A stretch of DNA of 64,000 bases from JAJDOD01 sp039024895 (GTDB lineage: Bacteria; Pseudomonadota; Alphaproteobacteria; Rhodobacterales; Rhodobacteraceae), in NCBI GenBank assembly GCA_039024895.1, contig JBCCPJ010000007.1, positions 1 through 64,000 on the forward strand, in the 5' to 3' direction. Each line of letters starts with the position of its first letter. Within the stretch, counting starts at the first letter, position 1. The notes under the pieces are model-generated. The model worked only from the letters and a program-made list of their open reading frames with translations, was not told where the DNA came from and did no database searches. The position numbers and the translations under genes were made by a program. Shown here in pieces: positions 15,523 through 25,039 of this stretch.

Positions 15523-17213
15523 CGACGTCTGGCACGCGCGCGTGGGAACGCGCCTGCCTTGCCTTGAAACTCCTCGCTGAAAGTCCTCACCGGTTTCGCG
15601 GGCTCACACTGCGCGCACGCGTGGGGCCGGTGCGTGACACATATCTCGATCTCGTAAACCGAACCTTCGGCGCGACCCAACAGCTGCACCCGGCCATGTC
15701 ACGCGATACCCTTCTCGGTGGTCTCGATTTTGCGCAAACCCTGGCCACCGGCCAGTTCACCCTGTCAAACGGCCTGCTTAGCCGCGCAGGCCCATGCATT
15801 CTTACTATGGCAGAGCGTTGCCCGCCGGCGCTTGCGGCATTGATTGCCGCCGAGCTTGATCGCAATCCGAACCTGTCCCTGATCCTCTTGGACGAGGGGA
15901 TGGACCCGGAGGAGACGGCACCGAAGGCACTTTCCGACCGTCTCGCCTTTCACATCTCACTGGAGGGCATCGGTCGTCTGGAAGCCTCCCCACGCACCCT
16001 TCATTTGGACAAAAATACCTTGGGGAGCGCGAGGGGTGAAACCCCTCGCCCACCGCGACCAGCGAAAGCTGGGCGCAAAGCGCCCGCTGTTATCGCCGAC
16101 CTCACGAAACTGGCGGCACAGCTTGGGATCAACACGCTCCGCGCACCTCAATTCGCCGTCCAAACTGCGTACAAACTTGCCGCCGTCCATGGCGTCGATG
16201 CGCCGGGACCAAGGGAAGCGACCATCGCGGCAGAACTGGTCCTCGCGCCCAGGGCAACAAGACTCCCTGATCCAAACCCTCCTGCGCCAGAAACACCCCA
16301 GGAGAAACCGGAGCAAAAGCAAACGACCGAAGCCCAGTCTCTCCCCGACGATATGCTCATCGAGGCAGTGCGTGCCGTCCTTCCGGCGGGCTTGCTGGAA
16401 AACCTTGGCAAGGGTCAAACCTCCAAGGCTTCTGGCAGCGGGGCCGGTCAACGCAAGCGCGGCAATCGGCGAGGACGCCCGTTACCTCCAAGGCCGGGAC
16501 GGTTGGACGGATCATCCCGTATCGATCTTGTTGCTACCCTTCGCACCGCCGCCCCGTGGCAAAAGTTGCGCGGCCGGGCCAGCGATATGCCGCTTCGGGT
16601 GTATCCTTCAGACATCCACGTAAAGCGCTTCGAGGATAAGTCCGACCGGCTCATAATCTTCACCGTAGATGCGTCCGGTTCAGCCGCCCTTGCGCGCCTC
16701 GGCGAAGCAAAAGGGGCGGTCGAGTTGCTTCTTGCCCGCGCCTACGCCACCCGCGACCACGTGGCCCTCATCGCGTTTCGAGGGAGCGAAGCACAACTTC
16801 TTTTGCCGCCCACGCGATCTTTGGTCCAAACAAAACGGCGGCTTGCAGAACTGCCCGGCGGCGGTGGAACACCCTTGGCGCACGGATTGAGGAGCGCCGC
16901 CGAACTTGCCCATGCCAGTCAACGGCAGGGCCTTAGCCCACTTCTTGCCGTGCTGACAGACGGGCGGGCCAATATCGCGCTCGACGGTCAGGCTAGTCGC
17001 GCCCAAGCAGGCCAGGACGCCAGCGCCATGGCCAAATGGATTAGGTCGCTCGGCTTTCCGACAATCGTGCTCGACCTTGGCACCCGACCTCAACCTGCGC
17101 TCTCCAACCTGGCGCGCGAAATGGGCGGTACATATCTTGCCCTGCCCCGCGGCACGGCGGAACGCATGAGCGAAACCCTTGGAGCGGCGATGGATCATGG
17201 ATTGGGAACGTGA
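15519..17213 (+). CDS. bchD: Magnesium chelatase subunit D BchD
   Basis: This second AAA+-related subunit of Mg-chelatase has 564 residues and a GTG start that overlaps the bchI stop (GTGA). The order is an N-terminal degenerate AAA+ domain, a proline/acid/basic linker (about residues 160-330) and a C-terminal von Willebrand A domain. The MIDAS motif DASGS is at about residues 386-390 and LTDGRANIAL near 480. A palindromic repeat lies in the linker at 16011-16049. Apart from that the domain order is ordinary. Confidence 0.95.
   Translation: MTTSGTRAWERACLALKLLAESPHRFRGLTLRARVGPVRDTYLDLVNRTFGATQQLHPAMSRDTLLGGLDFAQTLATGQFTLSNGLLSRAGPCILTMAERCPPALAALIAAELDRNPNLSLILLDEGMDPEETAPKALSDRLAFHISLEGIGRLEASPRTLHLDKNTLGSARGETPRPPRPAKAGRKAPAVIADLTKLAAQLGINTLRAPQFAVQTAYKLAAVHGVDAPGPREATIAAELVLAPRATRLPDPNPPAPETPQEKPEQKQTTEAQSLPDDMLIEAVRAVLPAGLLENLGKGQTSKASGSGAGQRKRGNRRGRPLPPRPGRLDGSSRIDLVATLRTAAPWQKLRGRASDMPLRVYPSDIHVKRFEDKSDRLIIFTVDASGSAALARLGEAKGAVELLLARAYATRDHVALIAFRGSEAQLLLPPTRSLVQTKRRLAELPGGGGTPLAHGLRSAAELAHASQRQGLSPLLAVLTDGRANIALDGQASRAQAGQDASAMAKWIRSLGFPTIVLDLGTRPQPALSNLAREMGGTYLALPRGTAERMSETLGAAMDHGLGT
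16011..16049 (+). repeat. Palindromic repeat element inside bchD, copy 1
   Basis: AAAAATACC, a TTGGGG stretch and a perfect 8-bp stem (GCGAGGGG-TGAAA-CCCCTCGC, 16029-16049) occur here in the bchD linker. The same layout, AAAAATAC, then TGGGG, then a stem with the identical AGGGGTGAAACCCCT core, appears at 56973-57014 between mutT and infB. The bchD reading frame stays open through the element. This looks like a dispersed mobile palindromic element tolerated in a linker. Confidence 0.6.
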
Positions 17214-18048
17214 TCTTCCGGGCTGGAGCTTGCCCCAATACTCAACCCGTGTTGTTTGCGGGCCGCATCGTTGGCACGTCCAACAGGTCGGGGACGGTCC
17301 CGACCTCTTACTTCTGCCGGGTGCAGGGGCATCGACCCATACATGGCGCGCCTTGATTCCAGCGTTGGCGCAGAGCTTTCACGTTGTTGCGCTCGACCTT
17401 CCCGGTCAGGGCTTTACTCAATCACCGAATGCGAAGCGCTCCGGATTGCCCGAAATGACGGAAGACCTCGCGGCGCTGATAGAACAGGAGGGCTGGCAGT
17501 TCACGGCTATTATTGGTCACTCCGCCGGGGCCGCGCTGGCCTTACGACTGTCGCAGATTTTTAGCACGCCAAAGGTTGTCGGCATCAATCCGGCTCTCGA
17601 TAATTTCGAGGGTGTCGCGGGCTGGCTATTTCCATTGCTTGCGCGGATGCTGGCGGCAAATCCGTTTACAGCCAACATCTTCACCTTCGGTGCCACCACA
17701 TCGCGCGCGCGGCGTTTGATCGACGGCACCGGGTCTCGCATAGACGACGAAAGTCTATCCTTCTACACCCGTTTGACCGGCGACCGGGCACATGTGAACG
17801 GCGCATTGCAAATGATGGCGCGTTGGTCGCTGGACGGGCTTTTAAAGGACCTTTCCAATGTACAAGCGGAGGTGCTGTTCCTGACCGGTGCTCTTGATAC
17901 CGCGGTGCCTCCAACCGTGGCCGGGGAGGCTGCCGCGAATATACCAAACGCGACCGTGACGGAACTCGATGGGCTCGGCCATCTTGCCCATGAGGAGGAC
18001 CCGGAGCGCATCCTCAAAGAAATCAAGCCGTTCCTTGGCAAGAATTGA
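17197..18048 (+). CDS. bchO: Magnesium chelatase accessory protein BchO (alpha/beta hydrolase)
   Basis: This alpha/beta hydrolase-fold protein is found with Mg-chelatase genes; its substrate is unknown. The oxyanion strand LLLPGAGASTHTW, the nucleophile elbow GHSAGAALALRL (serine near residue 106) and the late histidine in LDGLGHLAHEEDPERI are all present. I start at ATG 17197 (MDWERDLPGW); an ATG six codons earlier (17179) is also in frame. It overlaps the end of bchD and is the last photosynthesis gene on this side. Confidence 0.9.
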   Translation: MDWERDLPGWSLPQYSTRVVCGPHRWHVQQVGDGPDLLLLPGAGASTHTWRALIPALAQSFHVVALDLPGQGFTQSPNAKRSGLPEMTEDLAALIEQEGWQFTAIIGHSAGAALALRLSQIFSTPKVVGINPALDNFEGVAGWLFPLLARMLAANPFTANIFTFGATTSRARRLIDGTGSRIDDESLSFYTRLTGDRAHVNGALQMMARWSLDGLLKDLSNVQAEVLFLTGALDTAVPPTVAGEAAANIPNATVTELDGLGHLAHEEDPERILKEIKPFLGKN

Positions 18049-18151
18049 ACCGACGCCACAGATGGCCGTTCGACACCAATGGCCACCACAAAATTCTTGC
18101 ACCAAATCTTTTCAGGAAAGACAAAGTCTACAAAGTTCAGCGCCAAATATC

Positions 18152-20170
18152 TCAGAGTTTCGCGGCAAGGCGCGCCCCTTGATCGATTGCCCGCTTGGCA
18201 TCCAGTTCGGCGGCAACGTCAGCGCCACCGATCACATGCGGTTTAAGCCCACCGGCCTCCAAAGCATCGGCGAGGCTGCGCTCGCTGACCTGACCAGCAC
18301 AAAGCACCACCGTATCGCATGGCACAAGTTCCTGCGTCCCGTCTTGCCGGGTGACATGGAGACCATCGTCATCGATGTGGTCGTAAGTGACGCCCCCAAC
18401 CATCTTGACCCCTTTCATCTGGAGTGAAGCGCGGTGGATCCAACCGGTGGTTTTACCCAGTCGTTTGCCCGGGCGTTCGGCCTTCCGCTGAAACAGAGAA
18501 ACTTGCCGCGGGCTGGGCGTCGGCTGCGGACCGGCGGGCGACAGACCTGCGCGATGTTCCCCCGGATCGGAAACACCCCACTCCTGTTGCCAAAGTTCCA
18601 GGTTCTCCGCCGGGCTTTCACCATCATGCGACAAATACTCTGCAACATCGAAACCTATGCCGCCCGCGCCTATGACAGCGACGCGGTCTCCCGCCGTCTT
18701 TTGTCCCTTCAGAATATCGATGTAAGAAACGACATTGCCCCCACGGATTTCAATATCGGGATCGCGGGGCAGAACGCCTGTCGCAACCACAATCTCATCA
18801 TATCCTTCGAGCACGGAAACATCCGCCACAGTATTCAGACGAAGCGTTACGCCGGATGCCGTCAGCATGCTGTTGAACCAGTCAACGAGGCCGTGGAATT
18901 CTTCCTTACCGGGCACCTGTTTAGCCATGTTAAGTTGCCCACCAATCTCCGACGCCCTATCAAACACGGTCACGTCGTGACCGCGCTCCGCAGCCACCAA
19001 GGCGGTGGATAAGCCCGCCGGCCCCGCGCCAACAATCGCGATGCGTTTTGGCTCGGCCGTCTTCTCATAGACCAGTTCAGTCTCATGCGCCGCCTGCGGG
19101 TTCACCAGACAAGACGCGACCTTCATCTCAAAGGTATGATCCAAACACGCTTGGTTGCAGGCGATGCAGGGCGCAATTCGCCACGCATGCCCGTTATAGG
19201 CTTTTTTGACAAAGTCCGGATCGGCCAAGAACGGACGCGCCATCGACACCATGTCGGCGCAACCCTGGGCCAACACGGCCTCCGCGACATCCGGCGTATT
19301 GATCCGATTTGATGTGATAATGGGAATATTTACCTGTCCCATGAGCTTTTTGGTAACCCAGGTAAAGGCACCGCGCGGCACACTTGTGGCGATTGTCGGG
19401 ATGCGCGCCTCGTGCCAACCGATGCCAGTATTCAGAATAGATGCACCGGCCTCTTCTATCGCCTGAGCCAATTGCACCACCTCGGCCCAAGTGGAGCCGT
19501 TGGGCACAAGGTCGATCATGCTCAACCGGTAAATTACGATGAAATCCGGCCCAACAGCCTCGCAGACCCGGCGCACGACTTCGACCGGCAACCGCATCCT
19601 GTTCTCGTAGCTGCCGCCCCAGCGGTCTTCGCGCTTATTCGTGTGGGTCACCAAAAACTGGTTGAGGAAGTAGCCTTCCGATCCCATGATCTCCACACCA
19701 TCATAACCTGCCTGCTTGGCGCGCTCGGCGGCGATGACGATGTCGGCGATTTGCTTCTCGATCCCTTCTTCATCCAGTTCGGCAGGTGGGAACGGCGAGA
19801 TCGGCGACTTGACAGGGGACGGGGCAACGCATTCGGGCGAATAGGCATAGCGACCGGCATGCAAAATCTGCATGGCAATCCTTCCGCCCGCATCGTGGAC
19901 GGCGCTTGTGACCTGCGTGTGGTTTGCCATGTCCTTATCGGTAAACAAACCAGCCGCCCCCGGCAGAACACCGCCTTCCCGGTTGGGTGCCATCCCACCG
20001 GTGACCATCAGCGCAACACCGCCCTCGGCGCGTCGTGCATAGTAGGCCGCGACGCGATCGAAATCTCCCAATTCCTCGAGGCCCGTATGCATGGAACCCA
20101 TCAACGCGCGATTTGGGAGCGTCACATGCCCAAGGTCAAGTGGTCGGAAAAGATGCGGATAATCAGTCAT
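18152..20170 (-). CDS. fadH: NADPH-dependent 2,4-dienoyl-CoA reductase (FadH type)
   Basis: This 672-residue iron-sulfur flavoenzyme of the old-yellow-enzyme/FadH family helps degrade unsaturated fatty acids. Residues 1-330 form the TIM barrel with FMN (HLFRPLDLGHVTLPNRALMG, GYDGVEIMGSEGYFLNQFL). CIACNQACLD plus a following cysteine (VASCLVNPQ) bind the 4Fe-4S cluster. A C-terminal FAD/NADPH module begins at IAIVGAGPAGLSTALVAAER. The trimethylamine dehydrogenase branch is related but less likely. It stands alone, separated from bchO by about 100 bases and from gltB by 127 bases with no visible feature. Confidence 0.9.
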   Translation of the reverse strand: MTDYPHLFRPLDLGHVTLPNRALMGSMHTGLEELGDFDRVAAYYARRAEGGVALMVTGGMAPNREGGVLPGAAGLFTDKDMANHTQVTSAVHDAGGRIAMQILHAGRYAYSPECVAPSPVKSPISPFPPAELDEEGIEKQIADIVIAAERAKQAGYDGVEIMGSEGYFLNQFLVTHTNKREDRWGGSYENRMRLPVEVVRRVCEAVGPDFIVIYRLSMIDLVPNGSTWAEVVQLAQAIEEAGASILNTGIGWHEARIPTIATSVPRGAFTWVTKKLMGQVNIPIITSNRINTPDVAEAVLAQGCADMVSMARPFLADPDFVKKAYNGHAWRIAPCIACNQACLDHTFEMKVASCLVNPQAAHETELVYEKTAEPKRIAIVGAGPAGLSTALVAAERGHDVTVFDRASEIGGQLNMAKQVPGKEEFHGLVDWFNSMLTASGVTLRLNTVADVSVLEGYDEIVVATGVLPRDPDIEIRGGNVVSYIDILKGQKTAGDRVAVIGAGGIGFDVAEYLSHDGESPAENLELWQQEWGVSDPGEHRAGLSPAGPQPTPSPRQVSLFQRKAERPGKRLGKTTGWIHRASLQMKGVKMVGGVTYDHIDDDGLHVTRQDGTQELVPCDTVVLCAGQVSERSLADALEAGGLKPHVIGGADVAAELDAKRAIDQGARLAAKL

Positions 20171-20297
20171 GGCGCGACCCTGCCCAAGCAGCGCTACCCT
20201 GTCACGCGAAACGCAACGTCAGAACGGCAGCGAGAAAGGTACCAAAACCGGACAAGCGCATTCATAAGTGCACAAAGCCCGGCCTTGAAACGCTGCA

Positions 20298-23200
20298 CTA
20301 CTCCGCAGGAATAGCCTCCGGAATGTCAATCGGCACATCGAGCTTATCGAGCATTTCCCGAGGTACAATTTGAAGGAAGCGCGGCTGTTCTTCATCCCAA
20401 TGCTGCAAAATCGCAGCCGCCTTCTTTGACCCGGTTTCTTCCAAATGCCGCTCTAGGAGCGCTTCCAGTTCGCCCATGTAGTGGCCTTGAGCGACCGGAA
20501 CTGCGATCACCGTCTCGGTATTCATCATGGTTTGGGCAAGGCCGTCAGGGTCATAGAGGTACGCCATGCCACCCGTCATGCCAGCGCCGAAATTGGCGCC
20601 GATTGAGCCGAGAATGACAGCAACTCCGCCGGTCATATATTCGCAGCCATTCGAGCCGCAGCCCTCAACCACCACTTTTGCACCCGAGTTTCGGACAGCA
20701 AACCGTTCGCCTGCGCGACCAGCCGCAAAAAGGTGACCGTCCGTTGCGCCATAAAGGACGGTGTTGCCGATAATAACATTCTCATCCGCAACGAGCGGCG
20801 AAATCATCGGCGGGCGGACAACGAGTGTCGCTCCCGAAAGGCCCTTGCCGACATAATCATTCGCATCACCCGACACCTCAAGACGCAGCCCGGGTGCGGA
20901 AAAAGCCCCCAGCGATTGTCCAGCAGAACCTTGCAGCTTCACGGTCAAATGGTCGCGTTGAAGGCTGTTGCGCATCCCGAAGCGTTTCACGATATGGCTC
21001 GATGTGCGCGTCCCAATGGTACGGTGCGTGTTCTGCACCGCATAGGACAGCTGCATCTTCTCGCCATCCTCAAGGAATCGAGCAGCGTCCTTCACAATCT
21101 CCGCATCGAGCGTGTCGGGCACTGCATTCCTCGCCCGGTCCCGGTCATAGGTGATGTCTTTCGCCCCATCGACGGTAATCAGAAGCGGGTTGAGATCGAG
21201 ATCATCCAGATGGGCGGACCCACGGCTCACCTGCGTCAGCAGATCAGCACGGCCGATTACTTCTTCGATCGACCGCGCCCCAATGCTTGCCAATGTTTCC
21301 CGAACTTCCTGGGCGTAGAAAGTGATCAGATTGACCACCTTGTCCGCGTTGCCAGTGAACTTCTCCCGCAGGCGTTCGTCTTGGGTGCAGACACCCACGG
21401 GACAGGTGTTGGATTGACACTGCCGCACCATGATGCACCCCATGGCGATCAGCGCTGCGGTGCCGATCCCGAATTCCTCTGCCCCCATCATAGCCGCCAT
21501 GACAATGTCGCGGCCCGTGCGCAGCCCGCCATCGGTTCGCAAGGTGACGCGGTCGCGGAGGTTGTTCATCGCCAGAACCTGATGGGCTTCGGTAAGCCCC
21601 ATCTCCCAAGGCAGGCCAGCATATTTGATACTGGTCGCCGGCGACGCGCCGGTTCCGCCGTTATGGCCTGAAATCAGGATCACATCTGCTTTCGCCTTCG
21701 CAACACCCGCAGCAATCGTACCGACGCCAGAGGCGGCGACGAGCTTAACCGTCACTTTGCAGCGTGGGTTGATCTGCTTCAGATCGTAAATCAACTGAGC
21801 CAGATCTTCGATTGAATAGATATCATGGTGTGGCGGTGGGCTGATGAGCGTGACACCGGGTGTCGAGTGCCGCAAACGCGCAATCAACTCTGTGACCTTC
21901 ATACCGGGTAGCTGTCCACCCTCGCCAGGCTTGGCACCCTGGGCAACCTTGATCTCAAGCTCTTCACATTGGTTCAAATACTCCGCCGTGACACCAAATC
22001 TGCCGGAGGCTACCTGTTTGATCTTGGCACTCGGATTGTCGCCGTTCGCTTCGGGTATGAAATGCGCCGGGTCCTCGCCTCCTTCTCCGGAGTCGGACTT
22101 TGCCCCGATGCGGTTCATTGCGACGTTGAGCGTCTTATGCGCTTCCGGCGAAAGCGCGCCGAGGGACATGCCAGGTGTCACGAAACGCTTGCGGATCGAC
22201 GTGATGCTTTCCACCTCTTCCAACGGGATCGCATCACCCATGGGTTTAATGTCCAGAAGATCGCGCAGATGGATAGGCGGCGCGGCGCGCATTTTCGCCG
22301 AGTATTGCTGCCACATGGCATAGGACGCGCGATCACATGCCGCCTGCAACAAATGCATCGATGTTGCCTCCCAGGCGTGGGTCTCACCCGACTTTCTCGC
22401 CTTATAGAAACCACCCACAGGGAGAACGGCATCAGACCTGAAGCCCTTGGCGTGCACGTCTTCAGCCTTGGTCTGTATACCCGCAACGCCGATGCCGGAG
22501 ATCCGGCTGTGCATGCCGGGGAAATACTCATTCACCATCGCCCGGGACAGGCCCACGGCCTCGAAGTTTAGCCCGCCGCGATAGGATGAGATCACACTGA
22601 TGCCCATCTTGGACATTATTTTCAGCAGCCCGGCATCAATCGCCTTCCGATAGCGGGCCACTGCCTCAGTCAGGGTTCCGTCGATCAGGCCCCGGCCAAT
22701 GCGGTCAGCAATCGAATCCTCGGCGAGATAGGCGTTCACCACCGTCGCACCACACCCAACCAGAACGGCAAAGTAATGCGGATCGATACACTCCGCCGAC
22801 CGCACATTAAGCGAGCAGAACGTCCGCAATCCCTTCCGCGTAAGCCAGCTATGGACTGCACTGGTCGCGAGGATCATGGGCATAGCAATCCAGTCCGGAC
22901 CCTGACGATGATCGGTCAGCACAAGATGACCCGCCCCCGACCGAACCGCATCCTCCGCCTCCGAACGTATGCGTTCCAAAGCGGCCTGAAGTGCCCCCGG
23001 ACCCGCATCAGCGGCGAAGGTACAATCAATCTTGACCATTGTACTTTCGAACGCTTCACAAAGCCGGTCGAACTGGGCGTTGCCGACGAAAGGACTGTCC
23101 AACACGATGATCTCGGTTTGGCTGCTGTCCTGATCCAGCACGTTCTTAAGGTTACCGAAGCGGGTCTTAAGGCTCATGACACGGTATTCGCGCAAACTGT

Positions 23201-24830
23201 CAATCGGCGGGTTGGTCACCTGACTAAAATTCTGCCGAAAGAAGTGGCTCAAAGGCCGATTTCGTTGGGACAATACGGCCGACGGCGTGTCGTCACCCAT
23301 CGACGCGAGCGTTTCCTTGCCATCCTCCGCCATTGGCGCAAGGATTTGCTCAAGCTCTTCAATGGTATAGCCCGCAGCGATCTGCCGTTGGCGCAACTCG
23401 CCGCCCTCAAACATCGGCTTTTCTGTAAGCCCCGAAAGCTCCTCATCCAGCTCGACAATTTTGCCAACCCAGTCGCCAAAGGGCTGGCTCGCGGCGAGAG
23501 CGTCTTTGATTTCGGTATCGTGGAAGAGCTTGCCCTCCACCATATCCACCGCAATCATCTGGCCAGGACCCAAAGCCCCTTTCTCAATCGTAGTCGCCTC
23601 ATCGGTCGGCACCATACCCGTTTCCGAGCCAGCAATCAGCAACCCGTCGCCCGTCACCGTATACCGCATCGGCCGCAGACCATTGCGATCCAATCCGGCA
23701 CAGACCCAGCGCCCATCGGTCATCGCAAGTGCGGCGGGCCCATCCCAAGGCTCCATAACAGCGTTGCAATAGCTATACATATCGCGCCACGCCTCGGGCA
23801 GCTCGATCGCTTGTTTGGACCAGCTTTCCGGCACCAACATGGTCTTCGCCATGGGCGCATTTCGACCCGCCCGGACGAGCACTTCGAACACCGCATCCAA
23901 CGCGCTGGAATCCGATGCACCGTTCGGAATAATTGGTTTTATGTCTTCTGCCGTGTCGCCAAAAGTGGACGACGCCATGCGGATTTCATGGCTCTTCATC
24001 CAATTCACATTGCCTTTTAGCGTATTGATCTCGCCGTTGTGGGCAAGCATGCGGAACGGCTGCGCCAACCACCATTGTGGGAATGTATTTGTCGAGTAGC
24101 GCTGGTGATAGATGGCAAACGCACTCTCAAAGCGCTCATCTTTCAAATCAGGGTAGAACTCGGCCACTTGCTCCGCCAGCATCATCCCCTTGTAGATGAT
24201 CGAACGGCAGGACAGGCTGGCAAGATAGAGCTGCGGCACCTGCGCGGCAGCAGCGGCTTTTTCGATCCGCCGTCTGATCACATACAGTTCGCGCTCGAAG
24301 GTTTCCTCATCGACACCTTTCGAATTCGAAACCAAAATCTGTTCGATCTCTGGTCTGGTGGCATTTGCCTTCTCACCAAGGACCGACACGTCAACAGGGA
24401 CATGCCGCCAACCGTAAATATAATACCCCATCCGCAGGATTTCGGTCTCGACGATTGTCCGACAGGTTTCCTGTGCACCGAAATCTGTGCGCGGCAAGAA
24501 GACTTGTCCAACGGCCATAAGCTCCGTCTGGCGCGGCTCGTGACCTGTGCGCTTCACCTGATCATAGAAAAACGGAACCGGAATTTGCACATGGATCCCT
24601 GCGCCATCTCCCGTTTTGCCATCCGCATCAACCGCGCCGCGGTGCCAAATTGCCTTTAGCGCATCGATACCGGCCTGCACGACCTTGCGCGTCGGCTGTC
24701 CGTCAACGGCGACCACGAGACCAACGCCGCAAGAGGCGTGCTCGGTATCTTCCGAGTAGAGGCTATGGTTAGCCATCCAGGAACGGCGCTGCTCTTCTTG
24801 GCGCACCCATGCCGCATCAAACTGTGTCAT
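20298..24830 (-). CDS. gltB: Glutamate synthase (NADPH) large subunit
   Basis: The large subunit of GOGAT makes glutamate from glutamine and 2-oxoglutarate. From ATG 24830 it has 1510 residues, with GGGAG eight bases upstream. A 33-residue propeptide precedes Cys34 (HASCGVGL), the N-terminal nucleophile of the glutaminase domain. FMN-barrel motifs (SGHNGGTGASP, LRTDGGLRTGRDIVMAAMMG), the 3Fe-4S cysteines (CQSNTCPVGVC) and the C-terminal GXGXG helix domain follow. It overlaps the 37-codon ORF by ATGA. The order here is gltD before gltB. Confidence 0.96.
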   Translation of the reverse strand: MTQFDAAWVRQEEQRRSWMANHSLYSEDTEHASCGVGLVVAVDGQPTRKVVQAGIDALKAIWHRGAVDADGKTGDGAGIHVQIPVPFFYDQVKRTGHEPRQTELMAVGQVFLPRTDFGAQETCRTIVETEILRMGYYIYGWRHVPVDVSVLGEKANATRPEIEQILVSNSKGVDEETFERELYVIRRRIEKAAAAAQVPQLYLASLSCRSIIYKGMMLAEQVAEFYPDLKDERFESAFAIYHQRYSTNTFPQWWLAQPFRMLAHNGEINTLKGNVNWMKSHEIRMASSTFGDTAEDIKPIIPNGASDSSALDAVFEVLVRAGRNAPMAKTMLVPESWSKQAIELPEAWRDMYSYCNAVMEPWDGPAALAMTDGRWVCAGLDRNGLRPMRYTVTGDGLLIAGSETGMVPTDEATTIEKGALGPGQMIAVDMVEGKLFHDTEIKDALAASQPFGDWVGKIVELDEELSGLTEKPMFEGGELRQRQIAAGYTIEELEQILAPMAEDGKETLASMGDDTPSAVLSQRNRPLSHFFRQNFSQVTNPPIDSLREYRVMSLKTRFGNLKNVLDQDSSQTEIIVLDSPFVGNAQFDRLCEAFESTMVKIDCTFAADAGPGALQAALERIRSEAEDAVRSGAGHLVLTDHRQGPDWIAMPMILATSAVHSWLTRKGLRTFCSLNVRSAECIDPHYFAVLVGCGATVVNAYLAEDSIADRIGRGLIDGTLTEAVARYRKAIDAGLLKIMSKMGISVISSYRGGLNFEAVGLSRAMVNEYFPGMHSRISGIGVAGIQTKAEDVHAKGFRSDAVLPVGGFYKARKSGETHAWEATSMHLLQAACDRASYAMWQQYSAKMRAAPPIHLRDLLDIKPMGDAIPLEEVESITSIRKRFVTPGMSLGALSPEAHKTLNVAMNRIGAKSDSGEGGEDPAHFIPEANGDNPSAKIKQVASGRFGVTAEYLNQCEELEIKVAQGAKPGEGGQLPGMKVTELIARLRHSTPGVTLISPPPHHDIYSIEDLAQLIYDLKQINPRCKVTVKLVAASGVGTIAAGVAKAKADVILISGHNGGTGASPATSIKYAGLPWEMGLTEAHQVLAMNNLRDRVTLRTDGGLRTGRDIVMAAMMGAEEFGIGTAALIAMGCIMVRQCQSNTCPVGVCTQDERLREKFTGNADKVVNLITFYAQEVRETLASIGARSIEEVIGRADLLTQVSRGSAHLDDLDLNPLLITVDGAKDITYDRDRARNAVPDTLDAEIVKDAARFLEDGEKMQLSYAVQNTHRTIGTRTSSHIVKRFGMRNSLQRDHLTVKLQGSAGQSLGAFSAPGLRLEVSGDANDYVGKGLSGATLVVRPPMISPLVADENVIIGNTVLYGATDGHLFAAGRAGERFAVRNSGAKVVVEGCGSNGCEYMTGGVAVILGSIGANFGAGMTGGMAYLYDPDGLAQTMMNTETVIAVPVAQGHYMGELEALLERHLEETGSKKAAAILQHWDEEQPRFLQIVPREMLDKLDVPIDIPEAIPAE

Positions 24831-24940
24831 GCGTTGTCTCCCAATTCCATGGCGGCCGCGATAAGCACCATGGCGCGCAAGTTCTCTTCGAATGCGCGCC
24901 CAGTTTCCCCGCAAAGGCAGCTTCTTGTTTTGGATGCCAT
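24827..24940 (-). CDS. Micro-ORF of 37 codons between gltD and gltB
   Basis: The family is not recognised. The ORF has a good ribosome site (AAGGAAG about eight bases before its ATG) and its TGA overlaps the gltB ATG (ATGA). The peptide begins MASKTRSCLCGETGRAFEEN, with two cysteines spaced C-x-C, and ends in a short hydrophobic stretch (MVLIAAAMEL). It may be a real small protein or a leader that couples gltB translation. The tight coupling is visible; its function is unknown. Confidence 0.5.
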   Translation of the reverse strand: MASKTRSCLCGETGRAFEENLRAMVLIAAAMELGDNA

Positions 24941-25039
24941 GTTTGTTCTTCCTTAACTGAGTGGGTCAGCTATGCTGTCCTACCGTGCCGAAAAGACACT
25001 GACCAAATACCGACGTTACACCGACGCCAAACCAACAAG

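Noticed and set aside
22776..24020. Plus-strand frame of 414 codons opposite gltB
   Set aside because: gltB is certain on the minus strand with full domain content; the opposite frame has no family motif or ribosome site.
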